Source: Sulfitobacter donghicola DSW-25 = KCTC 12864 = JCM 14565 (GTDB lineage: Bacteria; Pseudomonadota; Alphaproteobacteria; Rhodobacterales; Rhodobacteraceae). From it: a stretch of 64,000 nucleotides of DNA. A program made the translations under genes and the position numbers. The stretch lies in contig NZ_JASF01000005.1 in NCBI RefSeq assembly GCF_000622405.1, positions 1,302,001-1,366,000 on the forward strand, written 5' to 3'. The notes under the pieces are model-generated. The model saw only the letters and a program-made list of their open reading frames with translations, did not search any database and was not told where the DNA came from. Positions 50,704-59,611 of the stretch are shown one piece after another (positions within the stretch are counted from its first letter, which is position 1; every line of letters starts with the position of its first letter).

Positions 50704-52101
50704 ATGACCACAATCTCAAACCACCTTCCAACCGCCGAGTTACAGGCGCTCGATGCCGCACACCACATGCACCCCTTCACGGCAAATAGTGAATTGGGCG
50801 AAAAGGGCGCGCGCGTCATCACCAGCTCAAAAGGGGTTTTCCTGAAAGATAGTGATGGAAACGAGATTCTGGACGCAATGGCTGGTCTTTGGTGTGTAAA
50901 CATCGGTTATGGCCGCGATGAGCTGGTGCAGGCGGCGACACGTCAGATGGCCGAACTCCCCTATTACAACACTTTCTTTAACACGACTCACACACCGGCC
51001 ATCGCCCTCGCAGCCGAAATCGCGAAACTAGCGCCCGAAGGGTTGAACCATGTTTTCTTTGCTGGCTCCGGATCCGAGGCAAATGACACAAACATAAGAA
51101 TGGTCCGAACCTATTGGGCCGAAAAAGGCCAGCCCGAAAAGTCTCACATCATCAGCCGCAAGAATGCCTATCACGGATCTTCTGTCGGCTCCGGTTCTTT
51201 GGGCGGCATGACCTATATGCACGCTCAAGGCGGCATGCCCATCCCTGGCATTCACCACATCGGGCAGCCCGATTGGTGGACCGAAGGAGGAGAGCAGACA
51301 CCAGAAGACTTTGGCTTGGCCCGCGCACAAGAACTCGAGGCGAAAATCCTCGAACTGGGTGAAGAAAAGGTTGCAGCATTTATTGCGGAACCTGTCCAAG
51401 GTGCCGGTGGCGTAATCATTCCGCCCGCTACCTACTGGCCCGAAATCCAGCGCATCTGCGACAAATACGAGATCCTTTTGATCGCTGACGAAGTCATCTG
51501 TGGTTTTGGCCGTACAGGAAACTGGTTTGGCGCAACCACAGTAGGAATCAAACCCCACATCATGACGATCGCCAAAGGCCTCAGCTCGGGTTATGCGCCG
51601 ATCGGCGGCTCTATTGTTTGTGACGAAGTTGCCGAAGTTATCAACGCGGTCGAATTTAACCATGGCTATACATATTCTGGTCATCCAGTATGTGCCGCCG
51701 TGGCAATGGCCAACCTGCAAATCATGCAAGACGAAAACCTGCTGGATCACGTAAACAACGTTGCTGCCCCTGCGCTTCATGCTGCACTCAACCGATTGGC
51801 AGAACACCCGCTGGTTGGTGGTGTGAACGCAAAAGGCATGATGGCTTCTTTGCCCCTGACGCCAAATAAGGAAACCCGCGCCAGCTTTGCAATGGATAGA
51901 GGCACCGTTGGCTTTATCTGCCGTGATCGTTGCTTTGCTAATAATTTGGTCATGCGCCACGTGGGGGATCGTATGATCGTTTCACCACCTTTGGTTATTA
52001 CACCCGAGGAAATCGAGGTCTTCTATACCCGTGCAAAAACCGCATTGGACGAGACCTATAAGACGCTGCAAGACGGCGACATGCTAAAATCTGCATCCTA
52101 A
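50704..52101 (+). CDS. Class III PLP aminotransferase, putrescine/polyamine type
   Basis: A 465-residue omega-aminotransferase. It has the PLP-binding region ADEVICGFGRTGNWFG, the catalytic Lys in IAKGLSSGYAPIGG (about residue 295), and FFAGSGSEANDTNIRMVR, close to the SpuC putrescine:pyruvate aminotransferase group. Taurine- or beta-alanine:pyruvate transaminase activity is an alternative. AAGGAGCC precedes the ATG. It lies between two polyamine transporters and opposite potF, which supports the polyamine role. Confidence 0.85.
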   Translation: MTTISNHLPTAELQALDAAHHMHPFTANSELGEKGARVITSSKGVFLKDSDGNEILDAMAGLWCVNIGYGRDELVQAATRQMAELPYYNTFFNTTHTPAIALAAEIAKLAPEGLNHVFFAGSGSEANDTNIRMVRTYWAEKGQPEKSHIISRKNAYHGSSVGSGSLGGMTYMHAQGGMPIPGIHHIGQPDWWTEGGEQTPEDFGLARAQELEAKILELGEEKVAAFIAEPVQGAGGVIIPPATYWPEIQRICDKYEILLIADEVICGFGRTGNWFGATTVGIKPHIMTIAKGLSSGYAPIGGSIVCDEVAEVINAVEFNHGYTYSGHPVCAAVAMANLQIMQDENLLDHVNNVAAPALHAALNRLAEHPLVGGVNAKGMMASLPLTPNKETRASFAMDRGTVGFICRDRCFANNLVMRHVGDRMIVSPPLVITPEEIEVFYTRAKTALDETYKTLQDGDMLKSAS

Positions 52102-52109
52102 AACCACTA

Positions 52110-52134
52110 CTGAGCGCGCAAATAGCGCGCTCAG
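52110..52134 (+). terminator. Strong hairpin after the aminotransferase gene
   Basis: CTGAGCGCGC (52110-52119) and GCGCGCTCAG (52125-52134) form a perfect 10-base stem with a five-base loop 9 bases behind the stop. No clean T tract follows, but a second terminator lies just beyond. Confidence 0.55.
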
Positions 52135-52150
52135 ACCGCTTTCGCGAAAA

Positions 52151-52178
52151 GACAATCGACTGAATTGTCGATTTTTTT
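52151..52178 (+). terminator. Rho-independent terminator
   Basis: Alternative short stems GACAAT/ATTGTC and ATCGAC/GTCGAT are followed by seven T residues (52172-52178). It should separate the aminotransferase transcript from the second transporter operon that starts at 52301. Confidence 0.65.
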
Positions 52179-52300
52179 AGCCCATTTGACTGAAAACTTC
52201 TTCAATTATCAAAAACAGGGCTTAACCAGTTGCAAAAGCCATCTGGCATGCGTTTACTTTGTTGTAACAAAAATAGCTAAGTCTACAGGGAGCCATAAAT

Positions 52301-53401
52301 TTGGCCGATACAAATAACGGCAATGCGTTCGTAGAATTCGAACGCGTGCAGAAAAGCTATGATGGCGAAAATCTCGTCGTCAAAGATCTTAACCTCAGCA
52401 TGCCCAAAGGCGAGTTTTTGACAATGCTCGGGCCATCAGGGTCAGGCAAGACGACTTGCCTCATGATGCTGGCCGGTTTTGAAACAGCCACCCACGGTGA
52501 TATCCGGTTGGACGGTGTTTCCATCAACAATATCCCACCGCATAAACGCGGAATCGGCATGGTTTTTCAAAACTATGCGCTATTCCCGCATATGACTGTG
52601 GCCGAGAATCTTTCGTTTCCTTTGGAAGTTCGCAAAATGGGTAAATCCCAACGCGAAGAGAAAATCACCCGCGCCCTTGGCATGGTACAGATGAATGATT
52701 TCGCAGGGCGTCGTCCTGCTCAGTTATCTGGTGGTCAGCAACAGCGTATCGCGCTTGCGCGGGCATTGGTGTTTGAACCCGAGCTGGTTTTGATGGACGA
52801 ACCTCTGGGCGCTTTGGACAAACAGCTTCGCGAATCGCTACAGTTTGAAATTACCAATCTGGCCCATGATCTGGGAATCACCGTGGTCTATGTGACCCAC
52901 GACCAGACCGAAGCCCTGACAATGTCCGACCGTGTTGCGGTTTTTGATGACGGACGTATTCAGCAGCTCGCCCCACCGGATCAGCTGTATGAAGCGCCTG
53001 AAAACAGCTTTGTTGCGCAGTTTATCGGCGAAAATAATACCCTTGAAGGCGTTGTGAAAGAGATCAAAGGCGACGTTGCCTTGGTTCAGCTGGACAGCGG
53101 CGAGGTTATCCAAGCAAAACCTATCAACGTTTCAAAGGCTGGCGAACGCACCCGCGTTTCCATCCGCCCCGAGCGCGTTGAGTTTAACAAAGACCGCATG
53201 CAAGAAGGCGCATTTACGCTGAAGGCTGAAGTGTTGGAGTTCATCTATATGGGTGACATCTTCCGCACGCGTCTGCGCGTCGCTGGTCGCGACGATTTTG
53301 TGGTCAAGACACGCAACGCCCCCGATCAACAGCGCCTAAAACCTGGTGAGCAGATCGAAATTGGCTGGTTGCCCGAGGATTGCCGCGCATTGGATGCCTA
53401 G
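52301..53401 (+). CDS. Second polyamine-type ABC transporter ATPase
   Basis: A 366-residue ATPase with Walker A GPSGSGKTTCL (about residues 44-54), SGGQQQRIALARALV, Walker B LVLMDEPLGALD and a TOBE domain at the C-terminus. The start is a TTG at 52301, with GGGAG about 10 bases ahead; no in-frame ATG fits the N-terminal VEFERVQKSYDG. It heads a complete operon with a binding protein and two unusual permeases. The spermidine/putrescine class is supported by similarity; the actual substrate is open. Confidence 0.9.
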   Translation: MADTNNGNAFVEFERVQKSYDGENLVVKDLNLSMPKGEFLTMLGPSGSGKTTCLMMLAGFETATHGDIRLDGVSINNIPPHKRGIGMVFQNYALFPHMTVAENLSFPLEVRKMGKSQREEKITRALGMVQMNDFAGRRPAQLSGGQQQRIALARALVFEPELVLMDEPLGALDKQLRESLQFEITNLAHDLGITVVYVTHDQTEALTMSDRVAVFDDGRIQQLAPPDQLYEAPENSFVAQFIGENNTLEGVVKEIKGDVALVQLDSGEVIQAKPINVSKAGERTRVSIRPERVEFNKDRMQEGAFTLKAEVLEFIYMGDIFRTRLRVAGRDDFVVKTRNAPDQQRLKPGEQIEIGWLPEDCRALDA

Positions 53402-53517
53402 CATTCAATCTGCACGACATATCACGTTGCGGAAACGCTGCGTGACCAAAAGAGGCAGCAACTAAGCCCGTTGTTGCTACCTTAAAATACCAAACGGGAC
53501 AAAACTGGGAGCTACAA

Positions 53518-54609
53518 ATGAACCTTACAAAAACACTATTGGCTACCACTGCACTTACAGTTGCAGCTGGTATGGCCCACGCAGAAGAAATGACAATCGT
53601 TAGCTGGGGCGGCGCATATTCCGCATCACAGAAAAACGCTTATCATGACCCCTATTCCGAAAAGACCGGCGTTAAGATCATCAACGATGAATCATCTGCC
53701 GAAGCTGTTTCCAAGCTGCGTGCGATGAACGAAGCTGGCAACGTAACATGGGACGTTGTTGACGTTGTTGCAGCCGACGCTTTGCGCCTGTGCGACGAAG
53801 GCCTTGCAATGGAAATCGACCCAGACACACAGCTGGCCGATGCACCTGACGGCACAAAAGCATCCGAAGACTTTGGCGACCTGTTGGTTGGCGACTGCTT
53901 TATCCCGCAGATCGTATACTCCACAACTGTTGGCTACCGCACAGACCTCGTTGGCGACACAGCACCAACATCCATCTGCGCCCTTTTCGACACCGACGCA
54001 TACCCAGGCAAGCGTTCCTTGGAAAAGCGTCCAATCGGCAACATGGAATGGGCTTTGATCTGTGACGGCGTAGCAAAAGAAGACGTCTATGACGTTCTGG
54101 AAACTGCCGAAGGTCAGCAAAAAGCGCTGGATAAACTGGCAACCATCAAAGACGACGTGATCTGGTGGTCCGCTGGCGCCGACACACCACAGCTTTTGGC
54201 TGACGGTGAAGTCATCATGGGTTCCACATACAACGGTCGCCTGTTCTCGTTGATCGAAGAGCAAAAGCAGCCAGTTGGCATGCTGTGGGACGCGCAGGTT
54301 TTCGATCTGGACGGTTGGATCATCCCAACTGGCCTCAGCGACGAGCGCAAAGCACGTGCACTTGACTACATCATGTTCGCGACAGACACACAGCGTCTGG
54401 CAGATCAGGCCAAGTACATTTCTTACGGTCCTGCACGTAAATCTTCTGCGCCTCTCGTTGGCAAGCACGCAACTCTGGGCATCGACATGGCCCCACACAT
54501 GCCAACAGACCCAGAAAACTCAAAGAACACGTTCCTTTATAACTACGAGTTCTGGGCAGACTACCGTGACGACATCGACGCCAAATTCCAGGCGTGGTTG
54601 GTACAATAA
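53518..54609 (+). CDS. Second polyamine-type periplasmic binding protein
   Basis: A 363-residue solute-binding protein with a signal peptide (about residues 1-22, ending MAHAEE), then MTIVSWGGAYSASQKNAYHDPYSEKTG and TWDVVDVVAADALRLCDEG. This matches PotD/PotF-like binding proteins of the spermidine/putrescine class but not PotF at 49.4 kb; the two are distinct. Codons favour C-ending GAC/AAC/ACA, as in highly expressed genes. GGGAGC precedes the ATG, and the 117-base leader has a GCAGCAAC/GTTGTTGC hairpin (53455-53477). Confidence 0.9.
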   Translation: MNLTKTLLATTALTVAAGMAHAEEMTIVSWGGAYSASQKNAYHDPYSEKTGVKIINDESSAEAVSKLRAMNEAGNVTWDVVDVVAADALRLCDEGLAMEIDPDTQLADAPDGTKASEDFGDLLVGDCFIPQIVYSTTVGYRTDLVGDTAPTSICALFDTDAYPGKRSLEKRPIGNMEWALICDGVAKEDVYDVLETAEGQQKALDKLATIKDDVIWWSAGADTPQLLADGEVIMGSTYNGRLFSLIEEQKQPVGMLWDAQVFDLDGWIIPTGLSDERKARALDYIMFATDTQRLADQAKYISYGPARKSSAPLVGKHATLGIDMAPHMPTDPENSKNTFLYNYEFWADYRDDIDAKFQAWLVQ

Positions 54610-54625
54610 GCTACCTATAGCTTTA

Positions 54626-54662
54626 GAGGGGGGCCAAATGCGGCCCTCCTCACTCATTTTTT
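54626..54662 (+). terminator. Terminator between the binding-protein and permease genes
   Basis: GAGGGGGGCC (54626-54635) pairs with GGCCCTCCTC (54642-54651), with one mismatch, and is followed by ACTCATTTTTT. Placed directly after the binding-protein gene and before its permeases, it probably limits readthrough, giving much more binding protein than permease. Confidence 0.75.
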
Positions 54663-54691
54663 AAGACTTCGATCAATCCGATAGGGACACC

Positions 54692-56350
54692 ATGAGCGAC
54701 GCATCAACAGCCCAAACAGCAGCACCTGCCGCCCCGAAAGGGCCTGTGCTAGCCGCCGATGGCACCCCGTTAAAGAAATCCCTTAGCCGCGCCTTGCGTC
54801 TGCAAAAGCTACGCGCCCTTGCATTGATCGCGCCGCTGTTAATTTTCGTTTTGGTCACTTTCATCGCGCCAATTGCCGATATGTTGTTCCGCTCAGTCGA
54901 AAACGATATTGTCTCCGAGACGTTGCCCCGAACCACGGCAATGTTGTCAGATTGGGACGCACAAGGTGACGCGCTTCCCGATGAACCTGTTTTCGAAGCA
55001 CTGTATGACGATCTCTTTTTCGCGAAAGAGGCCAAACTGCACACCCGCCTCGGCTCTCGTCTGAACTATGAGCTCACTGGCGTATCCTCCTTGTTCCGTA
55101 AATCGGGGCGCAAGGTCGAGGATATGGGAGAGGTTTATCAGGATCAGTTCGAAGACCTGAATGCCTTTTGGAAAAAGGGTGAAAACTGGAACAGCTTTAT
55201 GGCCAGCGACGCATGGCTTGCTGAGATGGCAGACTGGAAAAAGGCAGACGGCCCTCAGCCGCCGTTCGAACTGCGTGAAGGCGTGGCACAAGCCCTGCCA
55301 GCAACCACTGCAACATACCTGCGTTTTGCTGACTTCACCCAAAACGTCGACGAAAAAAACCTCTTCACAGAGGACCCTTGGGCAATCGTCTACTCTTCCC
55401 TTCATCAGGATCTAAACGGTGAAAACGGCCTCGCCTCTTATGCAGGACCAGCAGCAGAAGAGCTGGCCGAAGCTGCAACTGCTGCCGCCGCATTTGAAAC
55501 TGTCGACTATGCCGCCGCGTTCAAAAAGATCGACAAGGACTGGCACGATCTAGAGGTTTGGCAGACTATCAAAGTATACAGCCCGAAATACACCAACGGT
55601 TACTTTCTCAACGCTGTCGATATGCAAAAATCTGTAGACGGTGTAGAAAAACGTCCGGAGAACCAACGAATTTACGCCATCCTATTCTGGCGTACCATGG
55701 TGATGTCTGTGGCCATTACGCTTTCGTGCATCTTGCTTGGCTATCCGGTCGCATGGATTTTGGCAAACCTTCCTGCCCGTCAGGCAAACCTTCTGCTGAT
55801 CCTTGTCCTACTCCCCTTCTGGACCTCTTTGCTGGTTCGCACCTCAGCATGGAAAGTGATGTTGCAACAGCAAGGCGTCATCAACGAAACATTGGTCTGG
55901 CTTGGCATTGTGGGCACGGATGACCGTTTGGCTTTGATCAACAACCAGACCGGTACCATCATCGCCATGACGCATATTCTGCTGCCGTTTATGATCCTAC
56001 CGCTTTATTCTGTTATGCAAACGATCCAACCCTCATATCTACGCGCGGCGAAAAGCCTTGGCGCGACGAACTGGACAGCTTTCTGGCGGGTGTATTTCCC
56101 GCAGTCCATTCCAGGTATCGGTGCGGGATCGATCCTCGTGTTCATTCTGGCGATTGGCTATTACATCACGCCTGAAATCGTCGGCGGTACCTCGGGGACA
56201 TTCATCTCGAACCGCATCGCGTACCACATCTCCAGCTCTCTGAACTGGGGCCTGGGCGCGGCGCTGGGCGCTATTCTTTTGGCGGCTGTTCTGCTGCTGT
56301 ACTACGCCTACGACAAGATCGTCGGCATTGATAACGTGAAACTCGGATAA
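54692..56350 (+). CDS. Polyamine-type ABC permease with large periplasmic insert
   Basis: A 552-residue permease, roughly twice the usual 290. After a first membrane helix (about residues 45-67) there is a hydrophilic region of about 250 residues with no membrane helices (about 68-325: e.g. FEALYDDLFFAKEAKLHTRL; LNAFWKKGENWNSF). The ordinary permease core follows (ILFWRTMVMSVAITLSCILLGYPVAW, LRAAKSLGATNWTAFWRVYFPQSIPGIG). The insert lies where PotB has a short periplasmic loop, so it probably faces the binding protein. Similar enlarged PotB-like permeases occur in rhodobacters. It is followed by its partner permease after 11 bases. Confidence 0.9.
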   Translation: MSDASTAQTAAPAAPKGPVLAADGTPLKKSLSRALRLQKLRALALIAPLLIFVLVTFIAPIADMLFRSVENDIVSETLPRTTAMLSDWDAQGDALPDEPVFEALYDDLFFAKEAKLHTRLGSRLNYELTGVSSLFRKSGRKVEDMGEVYQDQFEDLNAFWKKGENWNSFMASDAWLAEMADWKKADGPQPPFELREGVAQALPATTATYLRFADFTQNVDEKNLFTEDPWAIVYSSLHQDLNGENGLASYAGPAAEELAEAATAAAAFETVDYAAAFKKIDKDWHDLEVWQTIKVYSPKYTNGYFLNAVDMQKSVDGVEKRPENQRIYAILFWRTMVMSVAITLSCILLGYPVAWILANLPARQANLLLILVLLPFWTSLLVRTSAWKVMLQQQGVINETLVWLGIVGTDDRLALINNQTGTIIAMTHILLPFMILPLYSVMQTIQPSYLRAAKSLGATNWTAFWRVYFPQSIPGIGAGSILVFILAIGYYITPEIVGGTSGTFISNRIAYHISSSLNWGLGAALGAILLAAVLLLYYAYDKIVGIDNVKLG

Positions 56351-56361
56351 GGAGCAGACCC

Positions 56362-57540
56362 ATGGTTGCACTCACACCCATCTCGCGCACCGAACCGAGC
56401 TTTTATGTGCCGGTTGTCGCTGCTTTTGGCGCTTTCTTTGGCGTATTCATCGGCACTGGTCAGGGCAGCCTGATCCTAGGTGTTCTTGGCGGCGCGATCC
56501 TTATGGGCGCTATTGCCTTTGTCCTCACCAAGGTGATCAAGAATGAACGAGCAGGGCGTTGGGGCCTTGTCGCGCTCATCGCTCTTGGCGGTTACGCCCT
56601 TGCTGGCCTTCCTGGCCTGTTGATTGGCCTGTTCTTTGGCTGGTTCTTTGGTTTCCTAACCTTCTGGCTGTACGAAGGCCGCTACCGCGCTAAAATCGCC
56701 CCATACCTCACACCGGGCCAAGTGCTGTGGCACTTTACGTTCCGTACTATTTGCGGTGCGATCTTTGTTTTCCTGATCACACCAATCCTTGTGGTTATGC
56801 CCCTCAGCTTTAACGCGCAGGACTTCTTTACCTTCACGCCTGAAATGCTGCGGTTTGATCCAGCAGGCTATTCCCTCAAGCATTATCGCGACTTCTTTAC
56901 GAATGACGCGTGGCAGGATGCGATGAAAAACTCACTTCGCATCGCGCCTGTGGCAACCTTGTTGTCGGTGACCTTTGGCACATTAGCGGCGATTGGTCTT
57001 AGCCAGCCGCACGTGCCATTCCGCCGCGCGATCATGGCCATTCTGATTTCCCCGATGATTGTCCCGCTCATCATCTCGGCGGCTGGTATGTATTTCTTTT
57101 ACAGCCGGATCGGCCTGCAAGGCACTTACATCGGCGTTGTCCTTGCGCACGCCGCGTTGGGGATTCCTTTTGTGATCATCACTGTCACCGCGACGCTTGT
57201 TGGGTTTGACCGCTCGCTGACACGCGCTGCGGCGAACATGGGGGCAAACCCCGTCACAACCTTTTTCCGCGTGCAGATGCCGCTGATCTTGCCTGGTGTG
57301 ATTTCGGGTGGCTTATTCGCCTTCATCACCTCGTTTGACGAAGTTGTTGTGGTTCTGTTTGTCGGCTCGGCTGGTCAAAAGACACTGCCATGGCAGATGT
57401 TCATCGGCTTGCGCGAACAGATCAGCCCAACGATCCTTGCTGTTGCGACGATCCTTGTTGTGATCTCAATCTGCTTGCTGACCGTTGTGGAAATGCTGCG
57501 CCGCCGTTCAGAACGCCTGCGCGGTATGTCACCTAGCTGA
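56362..57540 (+). CDS. Polyamine-type ABC permease with N-terminal membrane extension
   Basis: A 392-residue permease, about 110 residues longer than PotC. The extra N-terminus carries about three Gly/Leu-rich membrane helices (AAFGAFFGVFIG; LGVLGGAILMGAIAFVL; GLPGLLIGLFFGWFFGFLTFWLYEG). The normal six-helix core follows, with FDRSLTRAAANMGANPVTTFFRVQMPLILPGVISGG as EAA loop. It converges on the transglycosylase gene with a 12-base overlap. The extension is unusual for this class and of unknown use. Confidence 0.9.
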   Translation: MVALTPISRTEPSFYVPVVAAFGAFFGVFIGTGQGSLILGVLGGAILMGAIAFVLTKVIKNERAGRWGLVALIALGGYALAGLPGLLIGLFFGWFFGFLTFWLYEGRYRAKIAPYLTPGQVLWHFTFRTICGAIFVFLITPILVVMPLSFNAQDFFTFTPEMLRFDPAGYSLKHYRDFFTNDAWQDAMKNSLRIAPVATLLSVTFGTLAAIGLSQPHVPFRRAIMAILISPMIVPLIISAAGMYFFYSRIGLQGTYIGVVLAHAALGIPFVIITVTATLVGFDRSLTRAAANMGANPVTTFFRVQMPLILPGVISGGLFAFITSFDEVVVVLFVGSAGQKTLPWQMFIGLREQISPTILAVATILVVISICLLTVVEMLRRRSERLRGMSPS

Positions 57541-58728
57541 ACGTAACCGCTCAAGAAAGCGTGGGGAGGCATAGCCGTCAGGCACCAACCCATGCGCCAC
57601 TTGCCAGCCACGCACAGCATTGACCGTCAGCGGCCCGATTTTTGCGTCTATCTTTTGCGTGTCAAAACCTTGAGCAGTCAGCTCTTTTTGCAGCTCGATC
57701 CGTTCATCAAAGCTGAGCGGGCGATCTTGGCGGGGCCAATCGCCCCGCAACGGACCCGCGCCTGAAATCCTGTCGGCCAAATGGCCAACCGCAATCACAT
57801 AGGCATCCGCGGTGTTATAGCTCTCTAGAACTTCAAAGTTTTTGAAGATCATAAAGGCAGCCCCCTCGGCCCCTGCAGGCAATAAGATCGACGCCTGACC
57901 ATGGTCTGAAACAGGCAGCCCCTTGGTATCCAGAATACCGATCTCAGCCCATTCAGAGGGCGCCTTTAACACCTCTCTATTCGCGAGAAGATAGTCGAAA
58001 CCATCGGGTAACTGTACTTCTACGCCCCACGGTTGCCCTGTTACCCATCCATTATCCTTTAGGTAAGCCGCTGCCGAGGCTAGCGCATCACGGGGGTCAT
58101 CGCCCCAAATGTCACGCCTGCCGTCGCCCGTCCAATCGACGGCATGATCAATGAAGGAGCCCGGCATGAATTGGGTGTGCCCCATCGCTCCGGCCCAACT
58201 CCCCTTGAGGGAGCTTAGCTGCGTATCCCCCGTTTGGACGATCTGTAACGCCGCAATAACTTGGGTTTCGAAAAACTCCGCGCGCCGCGCGTCATAGGCC
58301 AGCGACGCCATCGACGTCAAAACCGGATCACTTCCGCGAAATGTTCCATAAGCACTTTCAAGTCCCCAAATCGCAGTGATGATTTCAGCAGGAACTCCGT
58401 ACCGTTCCTCAACCGCCTTTAGCGTTTCGCGCTGACGACCTAGCGCCGCCTTACCGTTGCTGATCCGCAGATCGGACACAGCCGTGCCAAGGTAATCCCA
58501 AATGGTTTTGGTAAACTCCGATTGGTTGCGATCCCGTTCAACCACCTTTGCCGAATATGAAACCTCGGCCATGGCTGTGTCATAGATTTTGGCGGAAATA
58601 CCTGCGGCTATCGCTTTGCTGCGAAAATCATCTATCCATTGCTGTAACCCTGCATCATTTCGAACAACGTTCGTTTGGGCCAGTGCGGGGGACGTTAGGC
58701 AAAGTAGGGCAAGGGAAAGGGCACGCAT
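57529..58728 (-). CDS. Lytic murein transglycosylase with peptidoglycan-binding domain
   Basis: A 399-residue MltB-family enzyme. It has a signal peptide (MRALSLALLCLTSPALAQ), a catalytic Glu in AIWGLESAYGTFRG, then GSWAGAMGHTQFMPGSF and DWTGDGRRDIWGDDPRDAL, and a C-terminal PG_binding_1 domain (LQKELTAQGFDTQKIDAKIGPLTV). I chose the ATG at 58728 for its clean signal peptide; a GTG at 58782 would add 18 residues. Neither start has a strong ribosome site. Unlike the transglycosylase-like protein in the flagellar island, its active site is intact. Confidence 0.88.
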   Translation of the reverse strand: MRALSLALLCLTSPALAQTNVVRNDAGLQQWIDDFRSKAIAAGISAKIYDTAMAEVSYSAKVVERDRNQSEFTKTIWDYLGTAVSDLRISNGKAALGRQRETLKAVEERYGVPAEIITAIWGLESAYGTFRGSDPVLTSMASLAYDARRAEFFETQVIAALQIVQTGDTQLSSLKGSWAGAMGHTQFMPGSFIDHAVDWTGDGRRDIWGDDPRDALASAAAYLKDNGWVTGQPWGVEVQLPDGFDYLLANREVLKAPSEWAEIGILDTKGLPVSDHGQASILLPAGAEGAAFMIFKNFEVLESYNTADAYVIAVGHLADRISGAGPLRGDWPRQDRPLSFDERIELQKELTAQGFDTQKIDAKIGPLTVNAVRGWQVAHGLVPDGYASPRFLERLRSAR

Positions 58729-58791
58729 GGCTGGACTCGCAAAAAATTTCGTCCCTGTCAGCCTAGTCGCTTTCAATTTCACCGAAAAGAA

Positions 58792-59511
58792 CTAGTCAAA
58801 GGTTTGGCGGTCTTTGGCTCGTTCCTCAGCTTGCCTGCGCATGAGGTCCATAAAATCGCGCAACAGCGGTACGCGTTTGGGGCGAAAGGACACTCCGGTG
58901 ACTTCAAGCTCGCTCATCCGATCAAGCCGGAAAGCCCTGAAATCTGAACGCAAATGACACCAAGCCATCAACATATGCGCGTTTTGCATAAAGACGATGC
59001 TCAGAGGATCAGCACGGCGTTGCGACAATGCCCCCTTGGCATCCTCATAATGAAAGGAAACTGTCACCTCCTCCCATGTCGCGGCGCGCAGTTTTTTCAC
59101 ATCGATTCTAGGTTCAGGTGGGCGCACAAACCGGCGGGCATCTAACACTGCATGTTGCAAGCGATGTGTCTGTCGCGCAGGCAGGCGCGACTTTAATTTT
59201 GACAGTGCCGTCTGCGCGGCCTCAGCCAAAGCAGGGTCACCGATAACCGATACCTCGCGCAGTCCTAACACCAGTGCTTCCAACTCATCGTCAGAGAAAG
59301 CCAGCGGAGGCAAAGCCGCGTCTTCGATCAACGTGTACCCAAACCCAGCCTCACCATCGATCACGGCTCCCAGCCCCCTGAGGGCATCAATGTCCCGATA
59401 GATTGTCCGCAGTGATACGCCCGTTTCATTCACAAGGGCCGCCGCCGTGACAGGTGCTGGTAACCGCCGAAGCGTTTGCATCAATTGGAACAGTCTATGC
59501 GTACGGGTCAT
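58792..59511 (-). CDS. WYL-domain transcriptional regulator (YafY type)
   Basis: A 239-residue regulator. It has an N-terminal HTH_11 domain (HRLFQLMQTLRRLPAPVTAAALVNETGVSLRTIYRDIDALRGLGAVI, read as helix-turn-helix at about residues 22-60) and a WYL ligand domain (VSFHYEDAKGA, LMAWCHLRSDFRAFRLDRMSEL). AAAGGA lies ahead of the ATG at 59511. It is divergent from the glutathione S-transferase gene, which it probably controls through the repeat at 59550. Confidence 0.88.
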   Translation of the reverse strand: MTRTHRLFQLMQTLRRLPAPVTAAALVNETGVSLRTIYRDIDALRGLGAVIDGEAGFGYTLIEDAALPPLAFSDDELEALVLGLREVSVIGDPALAEAAQTALSKLKSRLPARQTHRLQHAVLDARRFVRPPEPRIDVKKLRAATWEEVTVSFHYEDAKGALSQRRADPLSIVFMQNAHMLMAWCHLRSDFRAFRLDRMSELEVTGVSFRPKRVPLLRDFMDLMRRQAEERAKDRQTFD

Positions 59512-59549
59512 TCTGTTTGTCCTTTGCTGCAAAAACTATCGCTGACACT

Positions 59550-59568
59550 GCTGCCAGTTTTTGACAGC
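59550..59568. promoter_or_regulatory. Candidate operator of the WYL regulator
   Basis: GCTGCCA-N5-TGACAGC is an almost perfect inverted repeat (6 of 7 bases) in the 100-base gap between the regulator and GST starts. A related GACACTG lies just before it. Binding is inferred from position and symmetry. Confidence 0.5.
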
Positions 59569-59611
59569 AACGCCTGTTAGACAAGCCCTAACATTCACAA
59601 AGGGACCAACC

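Noticed and set aside
51028-51960. A 310-codon frame opposite the class III aminotransferase
   Set aside because: Unlike any family and rich in Cys/His/Arg, as reverse-frame shadows are; the plus-strand gene has all expected motifs.
53692-54498. A 268-codon frame opposite the second periplasmic binding protein
   Set aside because: It is a Cys/Val-rich shadow of the strongly biased GAC/ACA/GCA codons of that gene.
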